64,000 nt of DNA from an uncultured Oscillospiraceae bacterium (GCA_910587255.1 CAJUKT010000048.1:62001-126000); one strand, 5' to 3'; shown: positions 6,972-15,263, numbered from the stretch's first letter. Notes: generated by a model from the sequence alone, not told the origin. Translations and numbers: made by a program.

Positions 6972-8393
6972 ATGGGCGGCTTTTTTGGCGCAATTTCCCA
7001 GCGCGACGTTTCCCTCGATATTTTTTTCGGCGTGGACTACCACTCCCACCTGGGCACCCGCCGGGGCGGCATGGTCATCTACGATGGGTGCGACGGCTTC
7101 CAGCGGCAGATCCACTCCATTGAGAACACCCCCTTCCGCACCAAGTTCGAAAAGGATCTGCAAAAATTCCACGGCTCCTCCGGCATCGGCTGCATCAGCG
7201 ATACCGATCCCCAGCCCCTGCTGGTGCGCTCCCATCTGGGCGTCTACGCTATCTCCACCGTGGGCATCATCAACAACGCCGAGGAACTGGTGGAGGACTA
7301 CTTCAACGGCCACGCCCGGCAGTTCATGGCCATGAGCTCGGGCAAGGTGAATGCCTGTGAGCTCACCGCCGCCCTCATTAACCAAAAGGACACCCTGGTG
7401 GAGGGCATCCAGTACGCCCAGCAGGTCATCGACGGCTCCTCCACCATCCTCATCCTCACACCCGATGGCATTGTGGCCGCCCGGGACAGGCTGGGCCGCC
7501 TGCCGGTGCTCATCGGCCAAAACGACGAGGGCTGCTGCGTATCCTTCGAGTCCTTCGCCTGCACCAAGGTGGGGTACGCCAACGCCTACGAGCTGGGCCC
7601 CGGCGAGATTGTCCGGGTCACCGCCCAGGGCTGGGAAACCCTGGCCCCCGCGGGGGACAAAATGCGCATTTGCGCCTTTTTGTGGACCTACTACGGCTAT
7701 CCCAACTCCAACTACGAGGGGCAGAATGTGGAGGTCATCCGCTGCCGCAACGGGGAGATCATGGCCCGGGCGGAAAAGGCCCGAGGCGCCCTGCCCGACG
7801 TGGACTGGGTGGCGGGGGTGCCGGACTCCGGCGTCCCCCACGCCATCGGCTACGCCAACGCCAGCGGCAAGCCCTTTGCCCGGCCCTTTGTGAAATACAC
7901 CCCCACCTGGCCCCGTTCCTTCATGCCCGCCAACCAGGCAGTGCGCAGCCAGGTGGCCAAAATGAAGCAGATCCCCGTGCCCGAGCTGATCCAGGGCAAA
8001 AAGCTGCTCTTCGTGGACGACTCCATCGTCCGGGGCACCCAGCTGCGGGAGACGGTGGACTTCCTGTACGGCGCGGGGGCTAAAGAGGTGCATATGCGCT
8101 CGGCCTGCCCCCCCATTATGTACGGCTGCAAATACCTGAACTTCTCCCGCAGCAACTCTTCTATGGAGCTGCTGACCCGGAAAACCATCCAGGAGCTGGA
8201 GGGGGACGAGGGGCAGAGGCATCTGGAGGAGTACGCCGATTCCTCCACCCAGCGGGGCCAGTGCCTGCTGAAATCCATCTGCGAAACGCTGGGCTTCGAC
8301 TCGCTGGGCTATCAATCCCTGGACGGGCTGCTGGAGGCCATCGGCATCGACAGGGATAAAATCTGTACCTATTGCTGGACAGGTAAAGAATAA
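6972..8393 (+). CDS. purF: Amidophosphoribosyltransferase-like PurF without glutaminase cysteine
   Basis: This 473-residue PurF homologue should make 5-phosphoribosylamine from PRPP. The C-terminal PRTase domain is intact: LLFVDDSIVRGTQLRETV is the PRPP loop and CTYCWTGKE ends the protein like the FeS-ligand region of PurF. The N-terminus, however, reads MGGFFGAIS where classical enzymes have Cys-Gly-Ile/Val-Phe-Gly with Cys as the glutaminase nucleophile, and no propeptide with a buried Cys is seen. The usual LQHRGQESAG segment is replaced by SHLGTRRGGMVIYDG. It may use free ammonia or a partner amidase. GGAGG 11 bases upstream supports the start. Confidence 0.85.
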   Translation: MGGFFGAISQRDVSLDIFFGVDYHSHLGTRRGGMVIYDGCDGFQRQIHSIENTPFRTKFEKDLQKFHGSSGIGCISDTDPQPLLVRSHLGVYAISTVGIINNAEELVEDYFNGHARQFMAMSSGKVNACELTAALINQKDTLVEGIQYAQQVIDGSSTILILTPDGIVAARDRLGRLPVLIGQNDEGCCVSFESFACTKVGYANAYELGPGEIVRVTAQGWETLAPAGDKMRICAFLWTYYGYPNSNYEGQNVEVIRCRNGEIMARAEKARGALPDVDWVAGVPDSGVPHAIGYANASGKPFARPFVKYTPTWPRSFMPANQAVRSQVAKMKQIPVPELIQGKKLLFVDDSIVRGTQLRETVDFLYGAGAKEVHMRSACPPIMYGCKYLNFSRSNSSMELLTRKTIQELEGDEGQRHLEEYADSSTQRGQCLLKSICETLGFDSLGYQSLDGLLEAIGIDRDKICTYCWTGKE

Positions 8394-8412
8394 CAAAAGG
8401 AGAGGGATATAT

Positions 8413-8679
8413 ATGATCGAATCTAGATGCGGCATCCTGTGCGGCCAGTGCCAGTACCGGGAGCAGATGGGCTGTACCGGCTGTGTCAACATCGACAAGC
8501 CCTTCTGGGCGGACGCCTGCCCCGTCAAGGCCTGCACCGAGGGCAAGACCCACGCCCACTGCGGCCAGTGCCAGGACTTCCCCTGCCAGCTGCTCAACCA
8601 GTTTGCCTATGACGAGAAGCAGGGCGACGGCGGCAAGCGCATTGAGCAGTGCCGCCTCTGGAAAGGGTTGGGCCAATGA
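8413..8679 (+). CDS. DUF3795 cysteine-rich protein in the purine operon
   Basis: This 88-residue protein carries eleven cysteines arranged as CGILCGQC, CTGC, ACPVKAC, HCGQCQDFPC and QCRLW, the pattern of the DUF3795 family, likely a metal (zinc or Fe-S) binding fold. No enzymatic function is established for the family. It starts behind AAAAGGAGAGG and its TGA overlaps the purM ATG by four bases, so it is translationally coupled to purM. Presence between purF and purM suggests a role linked to purine synthesis, but that is inference. Confidence 0.75.
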   Translation: MIESRCGILCGQCQYREQMGCTGCVNIDKPFWADACPVKACTEGKTHAHCGQCQDFPCQLLNQFAYDEKQGDGGKRIEQCRLWKGLGQ

Positions 8680-9713
8680 ACAACTCCCATTCCCAATCCT
8701 ATGCCGCCGCCGGCGTGGACATTGAGGCGGGATATAAGGGCGTCCAGCTGATGAAAAAGCATGTGGAGCGCACCATGATCCCCGGCGTGGTCAGCGGCAT
8801 CGGCGGCTTCGGCGGCCTGTTCGCCCCCGACATCTCCGGCATGAAGGAGCCCGTCCTGGTGTCGGGCACCGACGGCGTGGGCACCAAGATCCGGGTGGCC
8901 CAGCTGATGGATCGCCATGACACCATCGGCATCGACTGCGTGGCCATGTGCGTCAACGATATTATCTGCTGCGGGGCCAAGCCCCTGTTCTTCCTGGACT
9001 ACATCGCCATCGGCAAAAACGACCCGGAGAAGGTGGCCTCCATCGTCTCCGGCGTGGCGGAGGGCTGTGTCCAGGCGGGCTGCGCCCTCATCGGCGGCGA
9101 GACCGCCGAGCACCCCGGCGTCATGGCCGCCCACGACTACGACCTGGCGGGCTTTGCCGTGGGTATCGTGGACAAGGAGAAGATGCTCGACCCCTCCATG
9201 GTCGCAGCGGGGGACGTTATCATCTCCCTGCAGTCCAGCGGCCTGCACTCCAACGGCTTCTCCCTGGTGCGCAAGGCGCTGGACGTGGAGCACGCCAAGC
9301 TGGACGAGTGGAGTGAAGAGCTGGGGGGCGAGCTGGGCGGCGTGCTGCTCCAGCCCACCCAGATTTACGTCAAGCCCGTGCTGTCCGCCATGGAGGCCGC
9401 CCAGATTCACGGCGTCAGCCACATCACCGGCGGCGGGTTCTATGAGAATATCCCCCGCTGCCTGCCCAAGGGAATGACCGCAAAAATCGACAAATCCGCC
9501 CTGCGGATCGACCCCATCTTCCGCATGATCCAGCGGCTGGGCAATATCCCCGAGCGGGATATGTTCAACACCTTCAACATGGGCACCGGCATGGCGCTCA
9601 TCGTGGACAAAAACGATGCGGACAAGGTCCGCACCCTCCTGCTGGCTGCGGGCCAGGCCCCCCGCATCATCGGCGAGGTGGTCCCCGGCGACGGGGGGGT
9701 AGAGCTCCTATGA
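8676..9713 (+). CDS. purM: Phosphoribosylformylglycinamidine cyclo-ligase (AIR synthetase)
   Basis: This 345-residue PurM converts FGAM to AIR with ATP. It shows SYAAAGVDIEAGYKGVQLMK, SGTDGVGTKIRVA (Gly-rich ATP region), MCVNDIICCGAKPLFFLDY and IGGETAEHPGVM, all diagnostic for the PurM/PurL superfamily and, at this length, PurM. ATG 8676 overlaps the DUF3795 stop (ATGA); an earlier in-frame ATG at 8649 would lie inside that gene. The purM stop overlaps the purN start in the same way. Confidence 0.97.
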   Translation: MNNSHSQSYAAAGVDIEAGYKGVQLMKKHVERTMIPGVVSGIGGFGGLFAPDISGMKEPVLVSGTDGVGTKIRVAQLMDRHDTIGIDCVAMCVNDIICCGAKPLFFLDYIAIGKNDPEKVASIVSGVAEGCVQAGCALIGGETAEHPGVMAAHDYDLAGFAVGIVDKEKMLDPSMVAAGDVIISLQSSGLHSNGFSLVRKALDVEHAKLDEWSEELGGELGGVLLQPTQIYVKPVLSAMEAAQIHGVSHITGGGFYENIPRCLPKGMTAKIDKSALRIDPIFRMIQRLGNIPERDMFNTFNMGTGMALIVDKNDADKVRTLLLAAGQAPRIIGEVVPGDGGVELL

Positions 9714-10375
9714 GGGCGGTAAAGCGCATTGCCGTGCTGGTATCCGGCGGGGGCACCAACCTCCAGGCCCTCATCGACGCCCAGCGCCGGGGGGAGATCG
9801 TGGGCGGGGAAATCGCCGCCGTCATCTCCTCCAAGCCGGGGGCCTATGCCCTGGAGCGCGCCCGCCGGGCGGGCATCCCCGGCTATGTGGTCTCCCGGAA
9901 GGATTATGACACCAACCAGGCCATGACCGCCGCCCTGGTGGACAAGCTCAGCGGCCTGGACATCGACCTGGTGGTGCTGGCGGGGTTCATGGTCATCTTC
10001 ACCCGGGAAATGGTGGACGCCTACCCCAACGCCATTCTCAACGTCCACCCAGCCCTCATCCCCTCCTTCTGCGGCAAGGGGTACTACGGCCTCCACGTCC
10101 ACGAGCGGGCCTTGGAATACGGGGTAAAGGTGTCCGGCGCCACCGTCCACTTTGTCAGCGAGGAGTGCGACGGCGGCCCCATCGTGCTGCAAAAGGCGGT
10201 GGCGGTGGAGGAAAACGACACCCCCGAAACCCTCCAGCGCCGGATCATGGAGCAGGCGGAGTGGGTGATCCTCCCCAGGGCGGTGTCCCTGTTCTGCCAG
10301 GGCCGACTGAAGGTGGAGGGCCGCACCGTCCGTATCCTGAAGCCCCTGAATCTTTCAAAGGAGTGTCTGCAATGA
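9710..10375 (+). CDS. purN: Phosphoribosylglycinamide formyltransferase PurN
   Basis: This 221-residue enzyme formylates GAR with 10-formyl-THF. The motifs RIAVLVSGGGTNLQALIDA, LAGFMVIF, ILNVHPALIPSFCGKGYYG (catalytic Asn/His) and VSEECDGGPI (catalytic Asp) are all present. The start ATG overlaps the purM stop and its own stop overlaps the next start, giving a tight coupled block purM-purN-purO-like. Length is slightly above the E. coli enzyme because of a C-terminal extension containing the next gene's ribosome site. Confidence 0.96.
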   Translation: MRAVKRIAVLVSGGGTNLQALIDAQRRGEIVGGEIAAVISSKPGAYALERARRAGIPGYVVSRKDYDTNQAMTAALVDKLSGLDIDLVVLAGFMVIFTREMVDAYPNAILNVHPALIPSFCGKGYYGLHVHERALEYGVKVSGATVHFVSEECDGGPIVLQKAVAVEENDTPETLQRRIMEQAEWVILPRAVSLFCQGRLKVEGRTVRILKPLNLSKECLQ

Positions 10376-11076
10376 TTGACATGCTGGACTACCTGCATAA
10401 CAACCCCTACCCCGGCCGGGGCATCATGACCGGCCGCTCCGCGGATAATAAATGCGCCGTCATCGCATACTTCATCATGGGCCGCAGCGAGAACAGCCGC
10501 AACCGGGTCTTTGAGGAGACGCAGGACGGCATCCGCACCAAGGCATTCGATGAATCCAAGATGACCGACCCCTCCCTCATCATCTATCATCCCGTGCGCC
10601 GCCTGGAAAACGGCCTGACCATCGTCACCAACGGCGACCAGACCGACACCATCCGGGACCACATCCTGGCAGGCCACTGCTACCGCCATGCCCTGAATAC
10701 CCGCACCTTCGAGCCGGACGGCCCCAACTACACCCCCCGCATCTCCGGGGTGGTGAAGCCGGACGGGACCTACAGCCTGTCCATCCTCAAGAGCCTGGAC
10801 GGCGACCCCGCCTGCGCCTGCCGCTATTTCTATGAGTATGACGCCCCCAAGGCGGGGGTGGGCCACTTCATCCACACCTACGAGCGCGACGGCAACCCCC
10901 TGCCCTCCTTTGAGGGGGAGCCCCGGCGAGTGGCCCTCACCGCCCCCGACGCGGAGACGCTGGCGGGCGATCTGTGGCTGGCGCTGAACAGCGATAACAG
11001 GGTGTCGCTGTTCGTGCGGTATATCGACCTGGAGACGGGGGACGACGAGACCTCCATCATCAACAAGCACTGGTAA
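10372..11076 (+). CDS. PurO-like IMP cyclohydrolase
   Basis: This 234-residue protein contains NNPYPGRGIMTGRSADNKCAV near the N-terminus and resembles the archaeal-type IMP cyclohydrolase (PurO) family. It is expected to close FAICAR to IMP, the last step of the pathway. Together with the adjacent stand-alone AICAR transformylase it replaces the bifunctional PurH. AAAGGAG lies 9 bases before the ATG, inside the end of purN, and the ATG overlaps the purN stop. The catalytic assignment rests on family resemblance and context rather than visible catalytic residues. Confidence 0.8.
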   Translation: MIDMLDYLHNNPYPGRGIMTGRSADNKCAVIAYFIMGRSENSRNRVFEETQDGIRTKAFDESKMTDPSLIIYHPVRRLENGLTIVTNGDQTDTIRDHILAGHCYRHALNTRTFEPDGPNYTPRISGVVKPDGTYSLSILKSLDGDPACACRYFYEYDAPKAGVGHFIHTYERDGNPLPSFEGEPRRVALTAPDAETLAGDLWLALNSDNRVSLFVRYIDLETGDDETSIINKHW

Positions 11077-11098
11077 TCCCGGATTTGGAGGTGCCCAA

Positions 11099-11377
11099 GT
11101 GGATGGATTCTCCTTCATAATCCTTTTGTTTTTGCTGTTCGCCGCATCCATGCTGTTTATGATATTCTTTATTACATTCAATCTCAAAAACAAGAGGCTT
11201 TCCGTGTACCTAACCGCCATTACCGCAACCCTGTCGGCGTGGTTTGCCGGGCTGGTGCTGGACGCCAACATCCGCTTTGGGGAGCCCGCCGGATTCCTGT
11301 CCTTCCGAATACTCCTGCCCATACTGGCCATGGGGCTTTGCATTTTGAACCAGCTCATGAGAAACAGACCCGATTGA
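11099..11377 (+). CDS. Small hypothetical membrane protein, purine operon
   Basis: This 92-residue protein has three hydrophobic segments (about residues 5-26, 35-54 and 66-85) separated by short basic or polar loops (NLKNKRLS; NQLMRNRPD at the end). I recognise no family. Translation starts at GTG 11099, 7 bases after GGAGG; the ATG at 11103 is out of frame and stops after six codons. The DNA is noticeably less GC-rich than the flanking purine genes, which suggests a later addition. It could sense or transport a metabolite, but nothing in the sequence shows that. Confidence 0.65.
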   Translation: MDGFSFIILLFLLFAASMLFMIFFITFNLKNKRLSVYLTAITATLSAWFAGLVLDANIRFGEPAGFLSFRILLPILAMGLCILNQLMRNRPD

Positions 11378-11405
11378 TCAATCCAAATTCTTGGGAGGCT
11401 TGAAC

Positions 11406-12581
11406 ATGACCGAACTGGAACTGAAATACGGCTGCAATCCCAACCAGAAGCCCGCCCGCATCTTCATGGAGGGGGACAAGGACCTGCCCCTCACCGTCCT
11501 CAACGGCAAGCCGGGGTACATCAATTTTATGGACGCGCTCAACTCCTGGCAGCTGGTCAAGGCCCTGAAGCAGGCCACCGGCCTGCCCGCCGCCGCCTCC
11601 TTCAAGCACGTCTCCCCCGCCGGAGCCGCCCTGGGCACACCCCTCACCGATGTGGAGCGCCAGATCTATTTCGCCCCGGAGGGGGAGCTGTCCCCCATCG
11701 CCTGCGCCTACATCCGGGCGAGGGGCGCCGACCGGCTGTGCTCCTACGGCGACTGGGCGGCCCTCAGCGACACCTGCGACGGGGATACCGCCCGCTATCT
11801 GGCCCTAGAGGTGTCCGACGGCGTTATCGCCCCGGACTACACCCAGGAGGCGCTGGAGATTTTGAAATCCAAGCGCAAGGGCGGCTACAACGTGGTGAAG
11901 ATCGACCCCGGCTACACCCCCGCCCCTGTGGAGCGCCGGAGCATCTTCGGCATTGTCTTTGAGCAGGGCTACAACGACCTGACCATCAGCGAGGCCATGC
12001 TGGAAAACATCGTCACCGCCAATAAGGAGCTGCCCCAGGCCGCCAAGCACGACATGCTGCTCTCCCTCATCACCCTGAAGTACACCCAGTCCAACTCGGT
12101 GTGCTATGTGAAGGACGGGATGACCATCGGCGTGGGCGCAGGCCAGCAAAGCCGCATCCACTGCACCCGGCTGGCCGGAAGCAAGGCGGATACCTGGTGG
12201 CTGCGCCAGCATCCCAAGGTACTGGGCCTCCAGTTTGTGGACGGCATCCGCCGCCCGGACCGGGACAACGCCATCGACATCTATATCTCCGACGAGCACG
12301 ACGATGTGCTGGCCGACGGCGTATGGCAAAGCACCTTCCAGGTACGCCCCGAGGTGCTCACCGATGCGGAGAAGAAGGAGTGGATCGCCAAGCAGCGCGG
12401 CGTCACCGTGGGCTCCGATGCCTTCTTCCCCTTCGGGGACAATGTGGAGCGGGCCTTCAAATCCGGCGTGAAGTACATCGCCCAGCCCGGCGGCTCCATC
12501 CGGGACGACCATGTGATTTCCACCGCCGACAAGCACGATATGGTGATGGCGTTTACCGGAATTCGGCTGTTTCATCACTGA
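11406..12581 (+). CDS. purH: Stand-alone AICAR formyltransferase (PurH transformylase domain)
   Basis: This 391-residue protein matches only the transformylase half of PurH. The catalytic Lys-His pair is in AAASFKHVSPAGAALG, and IGVGAGQQSRIHCTRLAG, VGSDAFFPFGDNVERA and QPGGSIRDD are the other family signatures. It transfers the formyl group of 10-formyl-THF to AICAR. The N-terminal MGS-like IMP cyclohydrolase domain is absent, and the PurO-like gene two positions upstream is the natural partner. ATG 11406 follows GGGAGG. The structured RNA starts directly at the stop codon of this gene. Confidence 0.92.
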   Translation: MTELELKYGCNPNQKPARIFMEGDKDLPLTVLNGKPGYINFMDALNSWQLVKALKQATGLPAAASFKHVSPAGAALGTPLTDVERQIYFAPEGELSPIACAYIRARGADRLCSYGDWAALSDTCDGDTARYLALEVSDGVIAPDYTQEALEILKSKRKGGYNVVKIDPGYTPAPVERRSIFGIVFEQGYNDLTISEAMLENIVTANKELPQAAKHDMLLSLITLKYTQSNSVCYVKDGMTIGVGAGQQSRIHCTRLAGSKADTWWLRQHPKVLGLQFVDGIRRPDRDNAIDIYISDEHDDVLADGVWQSTFQVRPEVLTDAEKKEWIAKQRGVTVGSDAFFPFGDNVERAFKSGVKYIAQPGGSIRDDHVISTADKHDMVMAFTGIRLFHH

Positions 12582-12709
12582 GAAGCGCGAGCGTAGGCTG
12601 GCAGGCCCGGATGGACTGGAGCGAGGATGAGCGATGGGGCCGCAGGCCCCAGAGACCAATCCGAGTCGGAAGGAAGCCGGGCCGTCAAGCCAGCCCAACG
12701 CGAGCGTGA
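12580..12709 (+). ncRNA. Structured RNA copy 1 (HEARO / IsrB omega-RNA-like candidate)
   Basis: The segment begins GAGAAGCGCGAG and ends CGAGC followed by GTGA. Nested stems are GGCTGGC (12596-12602) with GCCAGCC (12689-12695), GGCCCGG (12604-12610) with CCGGGCC (12677-12683), GGAT with ATCC, and a GGGGCC-GCA-GGCCCC hairpin. The copy at 27299 has the same layout with compensatory changes in the outer stem and different inner stem sequences, which is direct evidence for a conserved RNA fold. HEARO RNAs are known to lie just before ATGA or GTGA and often lack their ORF; that fits, but family identity is my inference. It sits between the AICAR transformylase and purD genes. Confidence 0.75.
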
Positions 12710-12727
12710 CAAGCATAGGAGGGTTTT

Positions 12728-13987
12728 ATGAAGGTTTTAGTCGTAGGCTCCGGCGGCCGGGAACACGCCATCTGCTGGAAGCTGGCCCAGTCCCCCAGGG
12801 TGACCCAGCTGTTCTGCGCCCCCGGCAATGGGGGGATCGCCCAGACGGCGCAGTGCGTGGACGTGAAGGCCGCCGACGTGGACGGCATGGTACGGTGGGC
12901 CAAGGAGCACGCCATGGATTTCGTGGTGGTGGCCCCGGACGATCCCCTGGCCCTGGGCATGGTGGACGCCCTGGAGGCGGCGGGCATACCCGCCTTCGGC
13001 CCCCGGAAAAACGCCGCCGTCATTGAGGCCAGCAAGGCCTTTTCCAAGGAATTGATGAAAAAATACCATATCCCCACCGCCCGGTATGAGACCTTTACCG
13101 ACCTGGACCAGGCCCTGGCCTACATTGAAGCCCAGGGCGCGCCCATCGTGGTGAAGGCGGACGGGCTGGCCCTGGGCAAGGGGGTGGTGGTGGCCGCCAC
13201 CGTGGACGAGGCCAGAACCGCCGCCCGGGAGATGATGGCGGACAAAAAGTTCGGGGCCTCCGGCTCCACCGTGGTCATCGAGGAGTGCATGACCGGGCCC
13301 GAGGTAACCGTGCTGGCCTTTGCCGATGGGGAGCGGGTATGCGCCATGCCTGCCAGCCAGGACCACAAACGGGCCTATGACGGCAACCGGGGGCCCAATA
13401 CCGGCGGCATGGGGGCCATCTCCCCCCCGCCCCAGTACACGCCGGAGATTGCGGCGCGGTGCATGGACGAAATTTTTCTGCCCACAATCCGGGCGCTCAA
13501 GGCGGAGGGCCGCCCCTTCCATGGGGTTATCTACTTCGGGCTGATGCTCACTCCGGAGGGCCCGAAGGTGGTGGAGTATAACGCCCGCTTCGGCGACCCG
13601 GAGTGCCAGGCGGTGCTCTCGCTGCTGGACAGCGACCTGATGGACATTTTCACCGCCTGCCGGGAGGGGAAACTGGACAGCGTGGACATCCGCTGGCGGG
13701 ACCAGGCCGCCTGCTGTCTGGTACTGGCCTCCGGCGGCTACCCGCTGGACTACAAAAAGGGCTGTCCCATATCCGGGCTGGAGGAGGTCGGCAGATCCGC
13801 CATGGTGTTCCACGCGGGCACCAGGCTGGACGAAAGCGGCGGATATCTCACCAACGGGGGCCGGGTCCTGGGCGTCACCGCCCTGGGGGACACCTTGGAG
13901 CAGGCCATCGGCCGTGCCTACGCCGCCGCCAAACCCATCGCTTTTACAGATATGCACTTCCGCCGCGACATTGGCCGGGCATTTTAA
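12728..13987 (+). CDS. purD: Phosphoribosylamine-glycine ligase (GAR synthetase)
   Basis: This 419-residue ATP-grasp enzyme links glycine to phosphoribosylamine. MKVLVVGSGGREHAI opens the N domain; PIVVKADGLALGKGVVVA, EECMTGPEVTVLAFADG, HKRAYDGNRGPNTGGMGA and VEYNARFGDPECQAVL are the ATP-grasp core. AGGAGGG lies just upstream of the ATG. It is the last purine gene here; a bidirectional terminator follows. The structured RNA occupies most of the 146-base gap before it, so expression of purD could be affected by that RNA. Confidence 0.97.
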   Translation: MKVLVVGSGGREHAICWKLAQSPRVTQLFCAPGNGGIAQTAQCVDVKAADVDGMVRWAKEHAMDFVVVAPDDPLALGMVDALEAAGIPAFGPRKNAAVIEASKAFSKELMKKYHIPTARYETFTDLDQALAYIEAQGAPIVVKADGLALGKGVVVAATVDEARTAAREMMADKKFGASGSTVVIEECMTGPEVTVLAFADGERVCAMPASQDHKRAYDGNRGPNTGGMGAISPPPQYTPEIAARCMDEIFLPTIRALKAEGRPFHGVIYFGLMLTPEGPKVVEYNARFGDPECQAVLSLLDSDLMDIFTACREGKLDSVDIRWRDQAACCLVLASGGYPLDYKKGCPISGLEEVGRSAMVFHAGTRLDESGGYLTNGGRVLGVTALGDTLEQAIGRAYAAAKPIAFTDMHFRRDIGRAF

Positions 13988-14012
13988 ACCCCGCAGCCAA
14001 ACGGCAAAATAA

Positions 14013-14049
14013 AAAAGGGCCGCCGCGCCAGTGGCGCGGCGGCCCTTTT
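14013..14049. terminator. Bidirectional terminator between purD and the AEC transporter gene
   Basis: A 17-bp perfect stem, AAAAGGGCCGCCGCGCC with GGCGCGGCGGCCCTTTT, has a 3-nt loop. The A-run and T-run make it functional in both directions for the converging genes. Confidence 0.92.
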
Positions 14050-14052
14050 CCG

Positions 14053-14979
14053 TCACCGCAGACTGAACGCCGCGATGGCTGCAAAAAGCATAATGGTACA
14101 GATGGTATGCACCGACAGGGCGGTGGATATGTACTTCCCCTCCTCCCCCACGTCGGCAAACAGGGGGATGATGAAGGGGGCGGGCAGGGCATAGAGGATC
14201 ATCAGCGCGACCTGCAGCCCCTTGTCATAGGGCACTATGCGGAACAGCACAAAGCTCACCAGCGCCAGCAGCCCCCCCATCACCGCCAGGCGGCACACCA
14301 CCGTTACCGCCACAGGCCGCAGAAGGCTCTTATCCAAATCCAGCTCATAGCCCACCACCAGCAGCACCAGCGCGCTGGTGGGCGCGGTCAGCATGGAGAT
14401 GGTCCCTGTCACCACCCCGGCGGCGGGGCCGGCCAACACCCATTCCCCTACGCCCAGCACCCCCAGGAGAATGCCCAGGGCCATACCGATGCAGCACTTG
14501 TTGGTCACCATATTCTTCACCAGGCCGCCCACTGTGGGCCTGCGCCCGTCGGTGAGGGAGAGGAAGCCCAGAAACGCCGTGTAGGCAAACACCGTCTGCC
14601 CCAGGTCCACCGCGGCAAAGCCGGACTGCTCCCCCATTAGCACACCGTACAGGGCGTAGCCCAGCATACCGCCCTCCGCGCTGGCCAGCAGAAAGGGGAA
14701 AAACTTCCCGTGGGGGGCTGCCAGCTTGCGCAGCGCGAAGCCCAGCCCCAGGGCCAGGGCAAACCCGGCGTACACCAGCACAAAAATCAGCGCCACCGAC
14801 AGGGAGTATTTGGCGGTAAAGAAGGCGTTGAACAGCACCACCGGCAGGCAGATGTCCCCCACCACCGCCTTGAGCCCCGCCAGCCCCTTCATGTCAAAGA
14901 TGTTTCCCCGGCGGCACACCATGCCCAGCGCCAGCAGCGCCACGATGGGCAGCACCATTTGAAGCACCTGCAATGCCAT
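14053..14979 (-). CDS. AEC (auxin efflux carrier) family transporter
   Basis: This 308-residue membrane protein with about ten hydrophobic segments resembles the AEC/BART superfamily of bile/arsenite/riboflavin-type carriers (pfam Mem_trans). Features include ICLPVVLFNAFF in an early helix and the inverted-repeat architecture with paired five-helix halves. Bacterial members export organic acids or amino acids; no substrate is indicated. The second ATG (14979) is chosen because AGAGGA is 6 bases upstream of it, while it abuts the first ATG at 14985. It is a single gene ending at the shared terminator. Confidence 0.75.
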   Translation of the reverse strand: MALQVLQMVLPIVALLALGMVCRRGNIFDMKGLAGLKAVVGDICLPVVLFNAFFTAKYSLSVALIFVLVYAGFALALGLGFALRKLAAPHGKFFPFLLASAEGGMLGYALYGVLMGEQSGFAAVDLGQTVFAYTAFLGFLSLTDGRRPTVGGLVKNMVTNKCCIGMALGILLGVLGVGEWVLAGPAAGVVTGTISMLTAPTSALVLLVVGYELDLDKSLLRPVAVTVVCRLAVMGGLLALVSFVLFRIVPYDKGLQVALMILYALPAPFIIPLFADVGEEGKYISTALSVHTICTIMLFAAIAAFSLR

Positions 14980-15006
14980 AAACATTCCTCTTTTCTCAAT
15001 ATATCA

Positions 15007-15086
15007 GATATTCTCCGCCCCGTGGGGCGGAGAATATCCCGATCAGCCACAAGGGGAGGGGAAAGGCCGCTGTCTTTCCCCTCCCC
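15007..15086. repeat. Two strong hairpins upstream of the AEC gene
   Basis: GATATTCTCCGCCCC (15007-15021) pairs with GGGGCGGAGAATATC (15024-15038), 15 bp with a 2-nt loop. GGGGAGGGGAAAG (15053-15065) pairs with CTTTCCCCTCCCC (15074-15086), 13 bp. They lie between the lsrF-side repeat element and the AEC start on the minus strand and may terminate read-through from the lsr operon; neither has a clear T-run. Confidence 0.6.
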
Positions 15087-15101
15087 CGCGTTCAGTTCCT
15101 A

Positions 15102-15263
15102 GAAGCTGTACCAATAGACCCCAGCACACATCCTTGCGGCCCAAATTGCCGCCAGGCTGCGTTAAAAAATCTTGAAATACACAAAGTATTCCTGCGGTTT
15201 TTTGCCTTGCCACCGGCAATTTTTCCTCGCAAGTCTGCATACTTCGGCTATTGGTACAGCTTC
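15102..15263. mobile_element. Miniature inverted-repeat element, family A, copy 1
   Basis: The 16-bp perfect terminal inverted repeats are GAAGCTGTACCAATAG and CTATTGGTACAGCTTC, enclosing about 130 bp with no coding capacity. The right flank is TTA and the left flank CTA, consistent with a 3-bp target duplication with one change. The right-hand TTA is the complement of the lsrF stop codon. The interior includes ACACAAAGTATTCCTGCGG, found inverted in copies 3 and 4. Confidence 0.8.
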
